Notes under the pieces: model-generated
The model's input: the letters and a program-made list of their open reading frames with translations, nothing else
The model's database searches: none
Told to the model about the DNA's origin: nothing
Shown: positions 43,546-52,885 of the stretch, piece by piece
Layout: every line of letters starts with the position of its first letter
Numbering within the stretch: the stretch's first letter is position 1
Made by a program: the position numbers and the translations under genes
NCBI GenBank assembly: GCA_046160545.1
Contig: JBJXGS010000005.1
Span: 4,559-68,558, forward strand
From: JAEUOS01 sp046160545
GTDB lineage: Bacteria; Pseudomonadota; Gammaproteobacteria; Burkholderiales; JAEUOS01
Direction of reading: 5' to 3'
DNA: 64,000 nucleotides

Positions 43546-45627
43546 GTGACGAGTAGGAATCCGCGACGCCGGCTGCGAATTGCAGCAGGCGTCGCGTTCG
43601 CGCTGTGCGCGCAATGGGCTTGCGCTCAAACGGGAGAACAAGCACCGATTCGGGCCGATACGGTGCCCGAGGTGATCGTTACCGCCCCCCGTCTCTACGG
43701 GACGGTGCGCACCACGCCCCACGGTGTTTCGGTGTTCACCGCCGATGATATTCGGCGGTCGGCGGCGACCTCGGTCGCTGACGTTTTGAGCCGGGCGGCC
43801 GGCCTCAACCTGCACAGCTTTTTCGGCAGCGACAAGAGCACGCGCATCGACATGCGTGGCATGGGTGACACGGCGACCAGCAATGTACTGATCATGGTCG
43901 ACGGTGTGCGCTTGAACGAGCTCGACCTGTCAGGCGCCGATCTCAGCACCGTGGCCCTGTCGCAGATCGAGCGTATTGAAGTCGTGCGCGGAGGCGGTTC
44001 TGTGGTTTACGGTGACGGCGCGGTCGCCGGCGTGGTCAACATCATTACCAAGCGCAGCCAACCCGAGAGCGCCAGACTGTCGGTCGAGCTCGGCGCCGGC
44101 TCGTACGGGATGGACGACATGCGCATCCATGCAAGTGGCGGCAGCGGTCCGGTGGCGTTGTTTCTCAACATGAGTCAGCTCGACACCGAGGGCTTTCGCA
44201 GGAATGGCGACTTGCGATCGCGCAATGTCTCGGGCGAAGTGCGTTTTTTCGGGGCGGGTGAGCTGCACTTTCTCGATGCCTACCTGCGAGCATCACACCA
44301 CAAGGACGCCTACGGGCTGCCGGGCCCGGTCAACGCGGTGAATTTCGCGGCCGGGACTGACGCCCGACGCGGCACCAACGCACCGAACGATCGCGGCCAG
44401 ACCGAAGACATCACCTGGACCGCCGGGGCCGGCGCCGACTTGGGGTGGGCGGGACGGCTTGAAGTGCAGAGCAGCTTTCGCGACCGGCGCAACGATTTCG
44501 TGATCGGCTTTTCGCCGCTGATCGCGCTGGAGCGGCAACGCTCGATCATTGTTTCCAAGCGTCTCGACCTGCAATTGCGCTACGACAAGGATTTTCGCGC
44601 CTTCGGCGGCGTCCACAGCCTGGGTTTTGGACTCAATGAGCAGGACGGTACCTATGCGCGCTATTCGAACGGCCGCTATGTTCCGGACCAGTCGGAGCAG
44701 AGGGTGGGCGAGGTCCGGGCGCAGGGTGCGTTTGCCACCTTGAAGCTACGCCTCAACGCAGATCTGGAGGTCACTGCGGGCATGCGCGAGAACCGGTTTT
44801 CAACTCGCATGGCTACCGAAAGATTCACACGCAGATGTGTTTTCATGCCTTTCCCTATTCGTGTCTGTACGCCCTACGTGTACACGCCGCAGAGTGAACG
44901 AGCCACGACCTGGCACAACCAGGCGTCTGAAGTCGGTATCAGCTGGCGAATGATTCCCGGCCTTACCGGCTATGCAAGCGCGACACGGCACTTTCGCAAT
45001 CCGAACCTGGATGAACTTGCCCAGGCGGCGGTGGACCTGCGACCGCAATCCGGTCGCACCACCGAAGCCGGGCTGCGTTATTCAAAGGACCGCGATCTTG
45101 AAGTGAGCGTGGGCGTTTTTGAAATTCTCAACAACAGCGAGATCTACTTTGGCGCCGATCCCGCATCCGGCCTGTCGGCCAACCGCAACTATGAGTTGCC
45201 GACGCGCCGCCGCGGTGTGGAATTCGAAGGCCGCTGGCAGGCCACCCGGACGGTCATGCTGCGCGCCAATGGAGCGGTGATCGAGCCGCGCTTTGTCGGC
45301 GTCAACGCCGACATTCCGCATGTGCCTCGGCATACGGCCAATGCGGGCCTCGAATGGCGCGCCAGCGAGAACACCACCCTCTCCGGCGCCCTGCGCTACG
45401 TCGGCATGCGCTTCGATGGTAACGATTTCACGAATCGTACGCAGCCGCCGCTGCCGCGCTATCTCATCGTCGATGCTGCGTTACGGGTGGGGATAGGTGC
45501 GGCCGAGCTCACCGTCGGCATCAACAATCTGACCAACCGTGCCTACTCAACGCTCGGATACAGCGCCACCTACTATCCGATGCCCGAACGCAATGCGTTC
45601 GTGCGCTTGCGTTTCGGTTTTCCATAG
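43546..45627 (+). CDS. TonB-dependent outer-membrane receptor, BtuB-like
   Basis: The 693-residue receptor starts at a GTG with a signal peptide ending near WACAQ. A TonB-box-like VPEVIVTAPR precedes the plug domain (about 45-160: SVADVLSRAAGLNLHSF, RIDMRGMGDTATSNVLIMVD, IERIEVVRGGGSVVYGDGAV). The rest is a 22-strand barrel ending in FVRLRFGFP. It lies 23 bases after the second PEP-CTERM gene, in the riboswitch-controlled operon. Cobalamin or another corrinoid is therefore the likely ligand. No BtuCDF genes are in the window, so inner-membrane transport is encoded elsewhere. Confidence 0.9.
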   Translation: MTSRNPRRRLRIAAGVAFALCAQWACAQTGEQAPIRADTVPEVIVTAPRLYGTVRTTPHGVSVFTADDIRRSAATSVADVLSRAAGLNLHSFFGSDKSTRIDMRGMGDTATSNVLIMVDGVRLNELDLSGADLSTVALSQIERIEVVRGGGSVVYGDGAVAGVVNIITKRSQPESARLSVELGAGSYGMDDMRIHASGGSGPVALFLNMSQLDTEGFRRNGDLRSRNVSGEVRFFGAGELHFLDAYLRASHHKDAYGLPGPVNAVNFAAGTDARRGTNAPNDRGQTEDITWTAGAGADLGWAGRLEVQSSFRDRRNDFVIGFSPLIALERQRSIIVSKRLDLQLRYDKDFRAFGGVHSLGFGLNEQDGTYARYSNGRYVPDQSEQRVGEVRAQGAFATLKLRLNADLEVTAGMRENRFSTRMATERFTRRCVFMPFPIRVCTPYVYTPQSERATTWHNQASEVGISWRMIPGLTGYASATRHFRNPNLDELAQAAVDLRPQSGRTTEAGLRYSKDRDLEVSVGVFEILNNSEIYFGADPASGLSANRNYELPTRRRGVEFEGRWQATRTVMLRANGAVIEPRFVGVNADIPHVPRHTANAGLEWRASENTTLSGALRYVGMRFDGNDFTNRTQPPLPRYLIVDAALRVGIGAAELTVGINNLTNRAYSTLGYSATYYPMPERNAFVRLRFGFP

Positions 45628-45747
45628 ATCCGGTGTTTCCGGCAGCGCCAGTCACTTGCGACCATTGCAAGTTCGACCTCATGGTGCATCGCGCGGCGGG
45701 TGGTGCGATTCAGGTAGTCTTGCAACGACGCCAACCTGGAGGATTCG

Positions 45748-46710
45748 ATGCAGCTCACCATTCGCCTGTTTTGCCTGCTGCTCTGCATGTTCGCTGGCGG
45801 TTCTGCGCTGGCGTGGCCCGAGCGTCCGCTGCGCATGATCGTGCCCTATGCCCCGGGTTCGTCGCCTGACAACATCTGTCGCCTGCTGGCGCAGGAAATG
45901 GCCAAGTCGCTCGGCGTCAACATCGTCATCGACAACCGCGCCGGCGCTTCCGGCTCGGTAGGCACCGAAGCGATCGCCAAGGCCACACCCGACGGCTACA
46001 CGATCGGCTACGGCAACATCGGCACGCTCACCACCAACCGCTTCATGATCGCCAAGTTGCCGTATGACCCGGACCGCGACCTGACCCTGATCGGCATGAT
46101 GGGCGCGGTGCAGAACATGCTGGCGGTCAACAACAACCTGCCGGTGAAGTCTGTCAAGGACCTGATCGCGCTGGCCAGGAAAAGCCCTGGCAAACTGTTG
46201 ATGGCTTCCGGCGGCGCCGGCAACACCGGCCACCTGGGCGGCGAACTGTTCAAGTCGATGACCGGCACCTTCATGCTGCACGTGCCCTATCGTGGCAGCC
46301 CGGCGGCGATCACCGACCTGATCGGTGGCCAGGTTGACCTGATGTTCGACAACCTCTCATCAGTCGGCGCACATGCCAAGTCCGGCCGAGTGCGCGGCGT
46401 AGCAGTCTCCGGCCTGAAACGCTCGCCGTCCTTTCCAGAACTGCCCACCGTCGCCGAATCAGGTGTGCCCGGCTACGAGACGCTGGCCTGGGGCGGTCTG
46501 GTCACGCCGGCCAAACTGCCGGCCGATATCGTGGCGCGTCTCAATACCGAATTGAACAAGGCCCTGCAAAGCCAGCCGGTCAAGGACGGCTACTTCACCA
46601 TGGGTTTTGAGCCCTCCGGCGGCACGCCAGCTGCCTTCGCCGCCATGGTCAAGAGCGAGATCCCGAAGTGGGAGGCGGTCATCAAGCGGGCTGGTGCGAA
46701 GATGGAGTGA
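45748..46710 (+). CDS. Bug/TctC-family periplasmic substrate-binding protein (second)
   Basis: This encodes 320 residues with a signal peptide ending near SALAW. Motifs are WPERPLRMIVPYAPGSSPDN, VIDNRAGASGSVGTEAIA, LHVPYRGSPAAITDLIGGQ and the C-terminal MVKSEIPKWEAVIKRAGAK. GGAGGA precedes the ATG. It is followed after 137 bases by a D-aminoacylase-like gene, so the ligand may be an N-acyl amino acid or a related carboxylate (inference). It is a distant paralogue of the Bug protein at 6.7 kb. Confidence 0.9.
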   Translation: MQLTIRLFCLLLCMFAGGSALAWPERPLRMIVPYAPGSSPDNICRLLAQEMAKSLGVNIVIDNRAGASGSVGTEAIAKATPDGYTIGYGNIGTLTTNRFMIAKLPYDPDRDLTLIGMMGAVQNMLAVNNNLPVKSVKDLIALARKSPGKLLMASGGAGNTGHLGGELFKSMTGTFMLHVPYRGSPAAITDLIGGQVDLMFDNLSSVGAHAKSGRVRGVAVSGLKRSPSFPELPTVAESGVPGYETLAWGGLVTPAKLPADIVARLNTELNKALQSQPVKDGYFTMGFEPSGGTPAAFAAMVKSEIPKWEAVIKRAGAKME

Positions 46711-46847
46711 TCGCCCTGCCCGCGCGTCGGGCTCTCTCGCCGGACACGCTGTTGTCGCGAGATTGTGTGAACGGCACGCTCGCGTCAGTAGCACCCAAGT
46801 CCGGCCGTTACCATCCAGCCACAGCTTCAAGACACCCTCGGTGCCAC

Positions 46848-48287
46848 ATGCCTGCCCAATACGACCTGATCATTCGCAACGCGACCATCATCGACGGTCG
46901 CCGCACCCCCCGCTTCACAGGTGACGTCGGCGTCAAGGGCGAGCGCATCGCCGCCATCGGCCGTCTGGACGCCGACCGTGGCGAACGCGAGATCGACGCC
47001 TCGGGCAAGGTCGTCGCGCCCGGCTTCATCGATTCGCATACCCACGACGACCGCTTTTTGCGCTCGCACCCCGCGATGACGCCCAAGGTGAGCCAGGGCG
47101 TGACCACCGTGATCGCCGGCAACTGTGGCATCAGTCTGGCGCCGCTGGTGGCGACCAACCCGCCCGCGCCGCTCGACCTGATCGACGACAGCGCCGCCTA
47201 CCGCTTCGCCAAATTCGCCGACTTCATGGCCGATCTGGCCGCCAACCCGGCGGCCACCAACGCCGCCTGCATGGTTGGCCACACCACCCTGCGGGTGGCT
47301 ACGATGGACCGCGTGGACCGCGTCGCTACCGCGTCAGAAGCCGCGCATATGGCGGCGATGACAGAAGAAGCCATGAAGGCCGGGGCGATCGGTTTTTCCA
47401 CCGGCACCTATTACCCGCCGGCCGCGCATGCCAGCACCGAGGAGATCATCACCGCCGCGCGACCCTTGAAGGCACACGGCGGCCGTTACGTGACCCACAT
47501 GCGCGATGAGGCCGACAATATCGTCGCTGCGATGGCCGAGGCCTTTCGCATCGGCCGCGAGGTCGGCGTGCCGGTCATCATCTCGCACCACAAGGTGGTG
47601 GGCTTGCGCAACTACGGCCGCTCTGAGGAGACCCTGAAGATTCTGACCGAGGCCAAGCGCGGCCAGGAGGTCTGTGTCGACTGTTATCCCTACATCGCCT
47701 CCTCCACCATGCTGCGCGCCGACCGCATTCCCCTGTCGGACCGCATCATCATCACCTGGTCAAAGCCGCATCCTGAATTCACCGGCGTTGACCTTTCGGA
47801 AGTGGCGCGTCGCATGGGCGTCTCGCAGGAAGAAGCGGTGGCCAGGCTGCTGCCCGCCGGCGCGATCTACTTCTCGATGAATGAAGCCGACGTGCAACGC
47901 ATCCTCAAGTTCGAGGACACCATGGTCGGTTCCGACGGCATCCCGCACGACATCAAGCCGCACCCGCGGCTGTGGGGCACCTTCCCGCGTGTGCTCGGCC
48001 ACTACAGTCGCGACATCGGCCTGTTTCCGCTGGAGACAGCGGTCTACAAGATGACGGGCCTGACCGCTGCCAAGTTTGGTCTGGCCGATCGAGGCGTGCT
48101 TGATGTTGGCGCGTTTGCTGACATCACCATATTCGATGCTGCCACTGTCAACGACGGCGCGACTTTCGAGCACCCCACCCAGCCGGCGCTTGGGATTGAC
48201 AGCGTGATCGTCAACGGCGAACCGGTGTGGCTCGCGGGCCAGGCGACCAATGCAAGGCCGGGACGGTTGTTGCTTAACCGGACTTGA
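46848..48287 (+). CDS. N-acyl-D-amino-acid deacylase / D-aminoacylase family protein
   Basis: The 479-residue metal-dependent amidohydrolase starts with YDLIIRNATIIDGRR. The metal-binding motif is GFIDSHTHDD, followed by the cysteine ligand segment VIAGNCGISLAP, HMRDEADN, ISHHKVVG and SDGIPHD with the catalytic Asp. The C-terminal sandwich ends SVIVNGEPVWL. It hydrolyses N-acyl-D-amino acids or related amides. The upstream Bug receptor probably supplies the substrate. The chosen start is the family N-terminus; the frame stays open upstream without homology. Confidence 0.88.
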   Translation: MPAQYDLIIRNATIIDGRRTPRFTGDVGVKGERIAAIGRLDADRGEREIDASGKVVAPGFIDSHTHDDRFLRSHPAMTPKVSQGVTTVIAGNCGISLAPLVATNPPAPLDLIDDSAAYRFAKFADFMADLAANPAATNAACMVGHTTLRVATMDRVDRVATASEAAHMAAMTEEAMKAGAIGFSTGTYYPPAAHASTEEIITAARPLKAHGGRYVTHMRDEADNIVAAMAEAFRIGREVGVPVIISHHKVVGLRNYGRSEETLKILTEAKRGQEVCVDCYPYIASSTMLRADRIPLSDRIIITWSKPHPEFTGVDLSEVARRMGVSQEEAVARLLPAGAIYFSMNEADVQRILKFEDTMVGSDGIPHDIKPHPRLWGTFPRVLGHYSRDIGLFPLETAVYKMTGLTAAKFGLADRGVLDVGAFADITIFDAATVNDGATFEHPTQPALGIDSVIVNGEPVWLAGQATNARPGRLLLNRT

Positions 48288-48473
48288 CGCTCCTGACTCC
48301 CGGTGCGGCAGTATTGGCCGCGCTCAGGTGGAAGCAAGGCCGTACTTCGCTCCAGCTGCAGGTAACGCTTGCGCGGCTTGATCGACCGAAGCCGGCGTAG
48401 AATCGCCGCGCTGCTCGAGGCACGAAGAACAAAATCCCCGGCCCGGCGCGCCTTATCCACAGGAGGAGACAAC

Positions 48474-49817
48474 TTGAAATACGCCACCCGCGCCCTGACG
48501 GCGCTTGCAGTGCTTGGCCTGGCTGCCTGCGCGCAGCAGCCCACCAAACCCAGCCCCCCGCCGCCGGCCCCGGTTGCAGCCACACCTGCGCCTGCGCCGG
48601 CACCCGTGCCCGCGCCGCAAGTCGCCAAGCCCAAGCCTGCTCCCGCGCCCGCGGTCGCCGCGGCCCCTGCCAAACCACCGGCACCACCGCCGGCATGGCA
48701 GCAGGGACGTACGGCAGGCCAGGCCTCGTCGCCTCTGGCACCGTTGCCCGGCAAGTTGGTCGTCACGCCGCCCAACGAGATTCCGCTGGACCGAATCAAG
48801 CTGCCGCCGGGATTCAAGGTTGAGTTGTGGGCGCACGGCATGCCTGGCGCACGCATGATGGTGCGCGGCGACAAGGGCAAGATCTATGTCGGCACGCGCA
48901 TCATCGGCCGCGTCTACGAAATCAGCGACAACGGCCGCGAGCGTTCCTCACGCGTGGTCGTCGACAAGCTCGTGCAACCCGCGGGCGTCGCCTTTCGCAA
49001 GGGCTCCCTTTACGTGATGGCGATCGACCGTGCCCTGCGCTTCGACGGCATCGAGTCCAATCCGGACGCCAAGCCGGTCGACATGACCGCGGCGTTCCGC
49101 CTGCCGCCCGAGCAGCACCACAACTGGAAGTACATCAAGTTCGGTCCTGACGGCAAGCTCTACGTGCCTTTCGGTGCGCCCTGCAACATTTGCGTTCCCG
49201 GTGACGAGTACGCGCAGATCCGCCGCTACAACCCTGACGGCACCGGCATGGAAGTCATCGCTCGTGGCGTACGCAACACGGTCGGCTTCGACTGGCATCC
49301 GCGCACCAAGGAGCTCTGGTTCACCGACCATGGCCGCGACTGGATGGGGGACGACAGCCCCGATGACGAGTTGAACCGCATCTCCAAGACCGGACTCAAC
49401 TTCGGTTTCCCGTATTGCCACGCCAGCGGAGTGCCTGACCGTGATCTGCCGAAGGCCAATGCCTGCGACGGCGTGACGCTGCCGGTCACGAACATGGGGC
49501 CGCACGCGGCCGTCATGGGAATCAGGTTCTACACCGGCAAGATGTTCCCCAAAGAGTACCGCGAGTCGATGTTCATTGCGCGCAAGGGCTCGTGGAACCG
49601 GACCAACAAATTGGGCTTCGATGTAGTCACCGTCACCGCCAGCAAGGACGGCAAAAACCCCAAGATCACGCCCTTCATGACCGGCTTCATGGATGAGCGC
49701 ACCCAGCAATTCTGGGGACGCCCGGCCTACATCCTGCAGCAGCGTGACGGCTCGCTCCTGGTGTCTGACGAGCAGCTCGGTGCGATCTACCGCGTCTCCT
49801 ATGCCGGCAAGAAGTAA
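48474..49817 (+). CDS. PQQ-type sorbosone/glucose dehydrogenase lipoprotein
   Basis: The 447-residue lipoprotein starts at a TTG behind a strong AGGAGGAG. The lipobox LGLAAC places the lipidated Cys near residue 19. A Pro/Ala/Lys-rich spacer (about 25-85) follows, then a six-bladed propeller of the soluble glucose/sorbosone dehydrogenase type: PPGFKVELWAHGMPGARMM, HHNWKYIKFGPDGKLYVPFG, GVRNTVGFDWHPRTKELWFT and DSPDDELNRI. Members bind PQQ and calcium and oxidise sugars or aldehydes in the periplasm. The stop lies inside the start of the cytochrome gene, which would accept its electrons. No pqq biosynthesis genes are in the window. Confidence 0.85.
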   Translation: MKYATRALTALAVLGLAACAQQPTKPSPPPPAPVAATPAPAPAPVPAPQVAKPKPAPAPAVAAAPAKPPAPPPAWQQGRTAGQASSPLAPLPGKLVVTPPNEIPLDRIKLPPGFKVELWAHGMPGARMMVRGDKGKIYVGTRIIGRVYEISDNGRERSSRVVVDKLVQPAGVAFRKGSLYVMAIDRALRFDGIESNPDAKPVDMTAAFRLPPEQHHNWKYIKFGPDGKLYVPFGAPCNICVPGDEYAQIRRYNPDGTGMEVIARGVRNTVGFDWHPRTKELWFTDHGRDWMGDDSPDDELNRISKTGLNFGFPYCHASGVPDRDLPKANACDGVTLPVTNMGPHAAVMGIRFYTGKMFPKEYRESMFIARKGSWNRTNKLGFDVVTVTASKDGKNPKITPFMTGFMDERTQQFWGRPAYILQQRDGSLLVSDEQLGAIYRVSYAGKK

Positions 49818-50427
49818 GCTGGTCCGGCGTGCGGTTGAAACCGCGCGCCGGATCGCAGCGACGCCCGCGCTTTTCGCGGGCGTCGTTTTTTCTGGCCTGC
49901 CGGCGGCACCAGCACTGTCGCAAGGCTTGCCGGCCAAGGCGCAGGTCTGCGTCGCGTGCCATGGTGCGGACGGCAATTCGGCCATGCCGGGCAGTCCGTC
50001 CCTGGCGGCACAGCCGCGCCTGTTTCTCGAGAACCAGATGGTCATGATCCGCGAGGGACTGCGCGACATCGCGGTCATGCGCGGCATGCTCAAGGGTTTC
50101 ACCGACGCCGAGCTCAGCGCAGTGGCGCGCTTCTATTCAGTGCAGCCTTTGAAGCCGCAGCGGCCGGCAGCGGACGCCCTGCGCGTGACGCGTGGAGCGG
50201 CCCTGTCCAAGGCGGGCATATGCGGCACCTGCCATTTGCCGGACTACGCCGGGCGCGAGCAGATACCGCGGCTGGCCGGACAGCGCGAGGACTATCTGTT
50301 CATCTCGATGCGCGATTTTCGCGACGGCACCGCGAGCGGACGCGACACAATCATGGCCGCGTCGCTGCGCGGAATGAGTGACGACGAGTTGCGCGACCTC
50401 GCGCACTATTTCGCTCTCAAGCCTTGA
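49801..50427 (+). CDS. Diheme cytochrome c, c4-like
   Basis: This encodes 208 residues with two heme sites, CVACH (50-54) and CGTCH (141-145). Methionines in MRGMLKGF and SLRGMSDDEL are probable axial ligands. The ATG at 49801 overlaps the dehydrogenase gene by 17 bases and gives a workable signal peptide (ARRIAATPALFAGVVFSGLPAAPALSQ-type, about 14-41). The codons for that signal peptide form an intrinsic terminator. The protein probably carries electrons from the PQQ dehydrogenase to the respiratory chain. A start downstream of the terminator would remove the signal peptide, so it was rejected. Confidence 0.85.
   Translation: MPARSKLVRRAVETARRIAATPALFAGVVFSGLPAAPALSQGLPAKAQVCVACHGADGNSAMPGSPSLAAQPRLFLENQMVMIREGLRDIAVMRGMLKGFTDAELSAVARFYSVQPLKPQRPAADALRVTRGAALSKAGICGTCHLPDYAGREQIPRLAGQREDYLFISMRDFRDGTASGRDTIMAASLRGMSDDELRDLAHYFALKP
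49859..49891 (+). terminator. Intrinsic terminator inside cytochrome signal-peptide codons
   Basis: CGACGCCCGCG (49859-49869), loop CTTTT and CGCGGGCGTCG (49875-49885) form an 11-bp perfect stem followed by six T (49886-49891). This is a textbook rho-independent terminator 42 bases after the dehydrogenase stop, yet within the coding frame of the cytochrome. Confidence 0.8.
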
Positions 50428-50429
50428 GC

Positions 50430-52613
50430 ATGGGTGTGCGTCGTTCGATCGGTGCGGGAGTGCTCCTCGTTGCGGGCCTCATCGCAGGCTTGGCCGCTGG
50501 GGGCTTGCGTGCCCAGGCCGTGACTCCCGCATCGAATTCTTCCGCGCCAGCGGGCGCCCCTGCGGTGGACACGCCTCCGGCAGTCGTCGTCACTCCCTTG
50601 CAGGTGGCGCAGCCCGCGTTCGATACTCCGGCCTCGGTTGATGTGGTGGGCGCCACGCAAATCGGCGGCGCGCAGCGCCAGGTCAACCTTTCAGAAACCC
50701 TGTCGCGCGTACCGGGCCTGGTGGTGCAGGATCGGCAGAATTTCGCCCAGGACCTGCAGATTTCCTCGCGTGGCTTCGGCGCGCGCGCCACCTTCGGCGT
50801 GCGCGGCATTCGCCTCATGGCCGATGGCATTCCGGCCAGCATGCCCGATGGCCAGGGCCAGGTTTCGCACTTCAGCCTCTCCTCTGCTGCACGCGTGGAA
50901 GTTCTGCGCGGTCCATTTTCGGCGCTGTACGGCAATGCTGCTGGCGGGGTCATCTCGATTACAACTGCCGACCCGGTCGCAGGCTGGCGCGTCGCGCCTT
51001 CTCTCATGACCGGCAGCTTCAATACCTGGCGTGCCGGGCTGGCGGTCTCCGGCGGCGATGCGACGTTGGGTTTCGTTGCCGACATCGCGCGCTTTCGCAG
51101 CGACGGCTACCGGGATCACAGCCGCGCTGACCGCGAGTCGGCGAACTTCAAGCTGCGCGCGGCAGCAGGACCGGCGACGGCGGTCACCGCGATCCTGAAT
51201 CACCTCTCGATGCCCGGCGTCGAGGATCCGTTGGGCTTGACGCGAGCCGAAATGCAGGCCGACCCGCGCCAGGCGACGCGCAACGCCTATCGTTTCAACA
51301 CACGCAAGGACACCGGCCAGACACAGACCGGCGTGGTTGTCGATCACGCGATCACGAGCGCTGATCGGCTGCGCCTGTCACTGCACGCTGGCGAGCGGCG
51401 CGTGCGCCAGTACCTTGCCATCGAGCCGGGTCCGCAGGCCGCCGCGACGCACTCGGGCGGTGTGGTCGATCTCGAACGCGGCTACGGCGGCGTCGACGTG
51501 CGCTGGGTGCGTCAGGGCTTTCTTGCAGAAGGGGCGTATACGATTACCGCGGGCCTGAACTTCGACGCCATGGACGAACGGCGTCGCGGCTTCCAGAACT
51601 TCGTCGGCGCCACCCTGGGCGTGCAAGGCGCGCTCAAGCGCGACGAGGACAATCGCGTTACGGTCTTCGACCGCTTCGTGCAAGGCGAATGGCAGTTCGC
51701 CTCGCGCTGGCGTGCTGCGGGCGGAGTGCGTCATTCTCGAGTGAGCTTCGACTCGCGCGACAGCTTTATCGCCGGTGCGAATCGCGACGATAGCGGCAAC
51801 GTGGTCTTCAGCGCCACGACGCCTGCGGCCGGGCTGGTCTTCCAGGTAAGCGAAAACCTCAATGTCTATGCTTCGGCCGGGCGCGGCTTCGAGACGCCAA
51901 CCTTCAACGAACTCGCCTACCAGCGTGTCGGCGCCGGGCTCAATTTCGGTTTGCGCCCGGCGCAAAGCCGGCAGGCGGAATTCGGGGCCAAGGCCCGCAT
52001 GGCGGGAGTGCTTGTCAACGCCGCGCTTTTCGCCGCGCGTACCTCGGACGAGATCGCGGTGCTCACCAATAGCGGAGGACGCTCGGTGTTCCAGAACGTG
52101 GGCCGTACTTCGCGCGACGGCGTCGAACTGGGCGTCACGGCACCACTGGGCCGGGGCTTCACGCTCTATGGCGCCTATACCCAGGTCGAGGCGCGCTATC
52201 GCGACGGTTTTCTCACCTGCGTGGCGGTGCCCTGCGCGGCGCCGACCGTGCCCGTGCCGGCTGGCAACGCGTTGCCGGGTATTCCACGCGAAACCCTTTT
52301 CGTCGAACTTGCCTGGCGCGACGCACGGCGCGGATGGCTCCTCGCGCTCGATGCGCGGCGCGCCGGTGCCGTTGTGGTGGACGACCGCAATTCCGATACC
52401 GCGGCGGGCTATACCCTGGTCAATGCGCGCGTGCAATGGCAGCGCCCGGTTGGCGACTGGGTGCTCGGAGCTTTCGCACGCATCGACAACCTGGGTGATG
52501 CACGCTACGCCGGCTCGGTGATCGTCAACGAAACCAATGGTCGCTTTTTCGAGCCCGCACCAGGGCGCCATTGGGCTCTCGGCGTCTCGGCCGCATGGCG
52601 CTGGCAGCGTTGA
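50430..52613 (+). CDS. TonB-dependent receptor resembling PqqU/YncD
   Basis: The 727-residue outer-membrane receptor has a signal peptide near GGLRAQA, a plug domain (about 55-175) and a barrel. From memory of E. coli YncD (now PqqU, a reported PQQ importer), several blocks match closely: QDRQNFAQDLQISSRGFG (about 100-117), GIRLMADGIPASMPDGQGQ, VLRGPFSALYGNAAGGV, ASAGRGFETPTFNELAY and AGSVIVNETNGRFFEP (about 694-709). The ATG lies 3 bases after the cytochrome stop. Its place behind a PQQ-type dehydrogenase and its cytochrome supports PQQ as the ligand. Confidence 0.87.
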   Translation: MGVRRSIGAGVLLVAGLIAGLAAGGLRAQAVTPASNSSAPAGAPAVDTPPAVVVTPLQVAQPAFDTPASVDVVGATQIGGAQRQVNLSETLSRVPGLVVQDRQNFAQDLQISSRGFGARATFGVRGIRLMADGIPASMPDGQGQVSHFSLSSAARVEVLRGPFSALYGNAAGGVISITTADPVAGWRVAPSLMTGSFNTWRAGLAVSGGDATLGFVADIARFRSDGYRDHSRADRESANFKLRAAAGPATAVTAILNHLSMPGVEDPLGLTRAEMQADPRQATRNAYRFNTRKDTGQTQTGVVVDHAITSADRLRLSLHAGERRVRQYLAIEPGPQAAATHSGGVVDLERGYGGVDVRWVRQGFLAEGAYTITAGLNFDAMDERRRGFQNFVGATLGVQGALKRDEDNRVTVFDRFVQGEWQFASRWRAAGGVRHSRVSFDSRDSFIAGANRDDSGNVVFSATTPAAGLVFQVSENLNVYASAGRGFETPTFNELAYQRVGAGLNFGLRPAQSRQAEFGAKARMAGVLVNAALFAARTSDEIAVLTNSGGRSVFQNVGRTSRDGVELGVTAPLGRGFTLYGAYTQVEARYRDGFLTCVAVPCAAPTVPVPAGNALPGIPRETLFVELAWRDARRGWLLALDARRAGAVVVDDRNSDTAAGYTLVNARVQWQRPVGDWVLGAFARIDNLGDARYAGSVIVNETNGRFFEPAPGRHWALGVSAAWRWQR

Positions 52614-52885
52614 AGCCATTGTGATCCGCCTGATCCACGCAACTCGTCGCGGCGTCGATTGGTGACTGGGGATTGGTGCAGCCGTAACCCGTGCGGCGCT
52701 AAAATGACAGCCCATCCGCCGGCATCGAGCCGGTTGCGCCGCAAGCGCTCGGATTCCTGGGTTTCCTGATCCGGCTTAAGCGCTAAAGTCGGCGCGCGGT
52801 TGATCCTCGGGCGTCACGCTATGCGGCGAAGCGAACCCGCAGGTTCTGGTGCCGTGGTTGTTGGCAGAGGGCGAAAGCACTTGGC

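Noticed and set aside
52614..52885. tRNA or small RNA in the gap before the HtrA-like gene
   Set aside because: No cloverleaf, CCA end, promoter-terminator pair or strong hairpin could be identified by eye.
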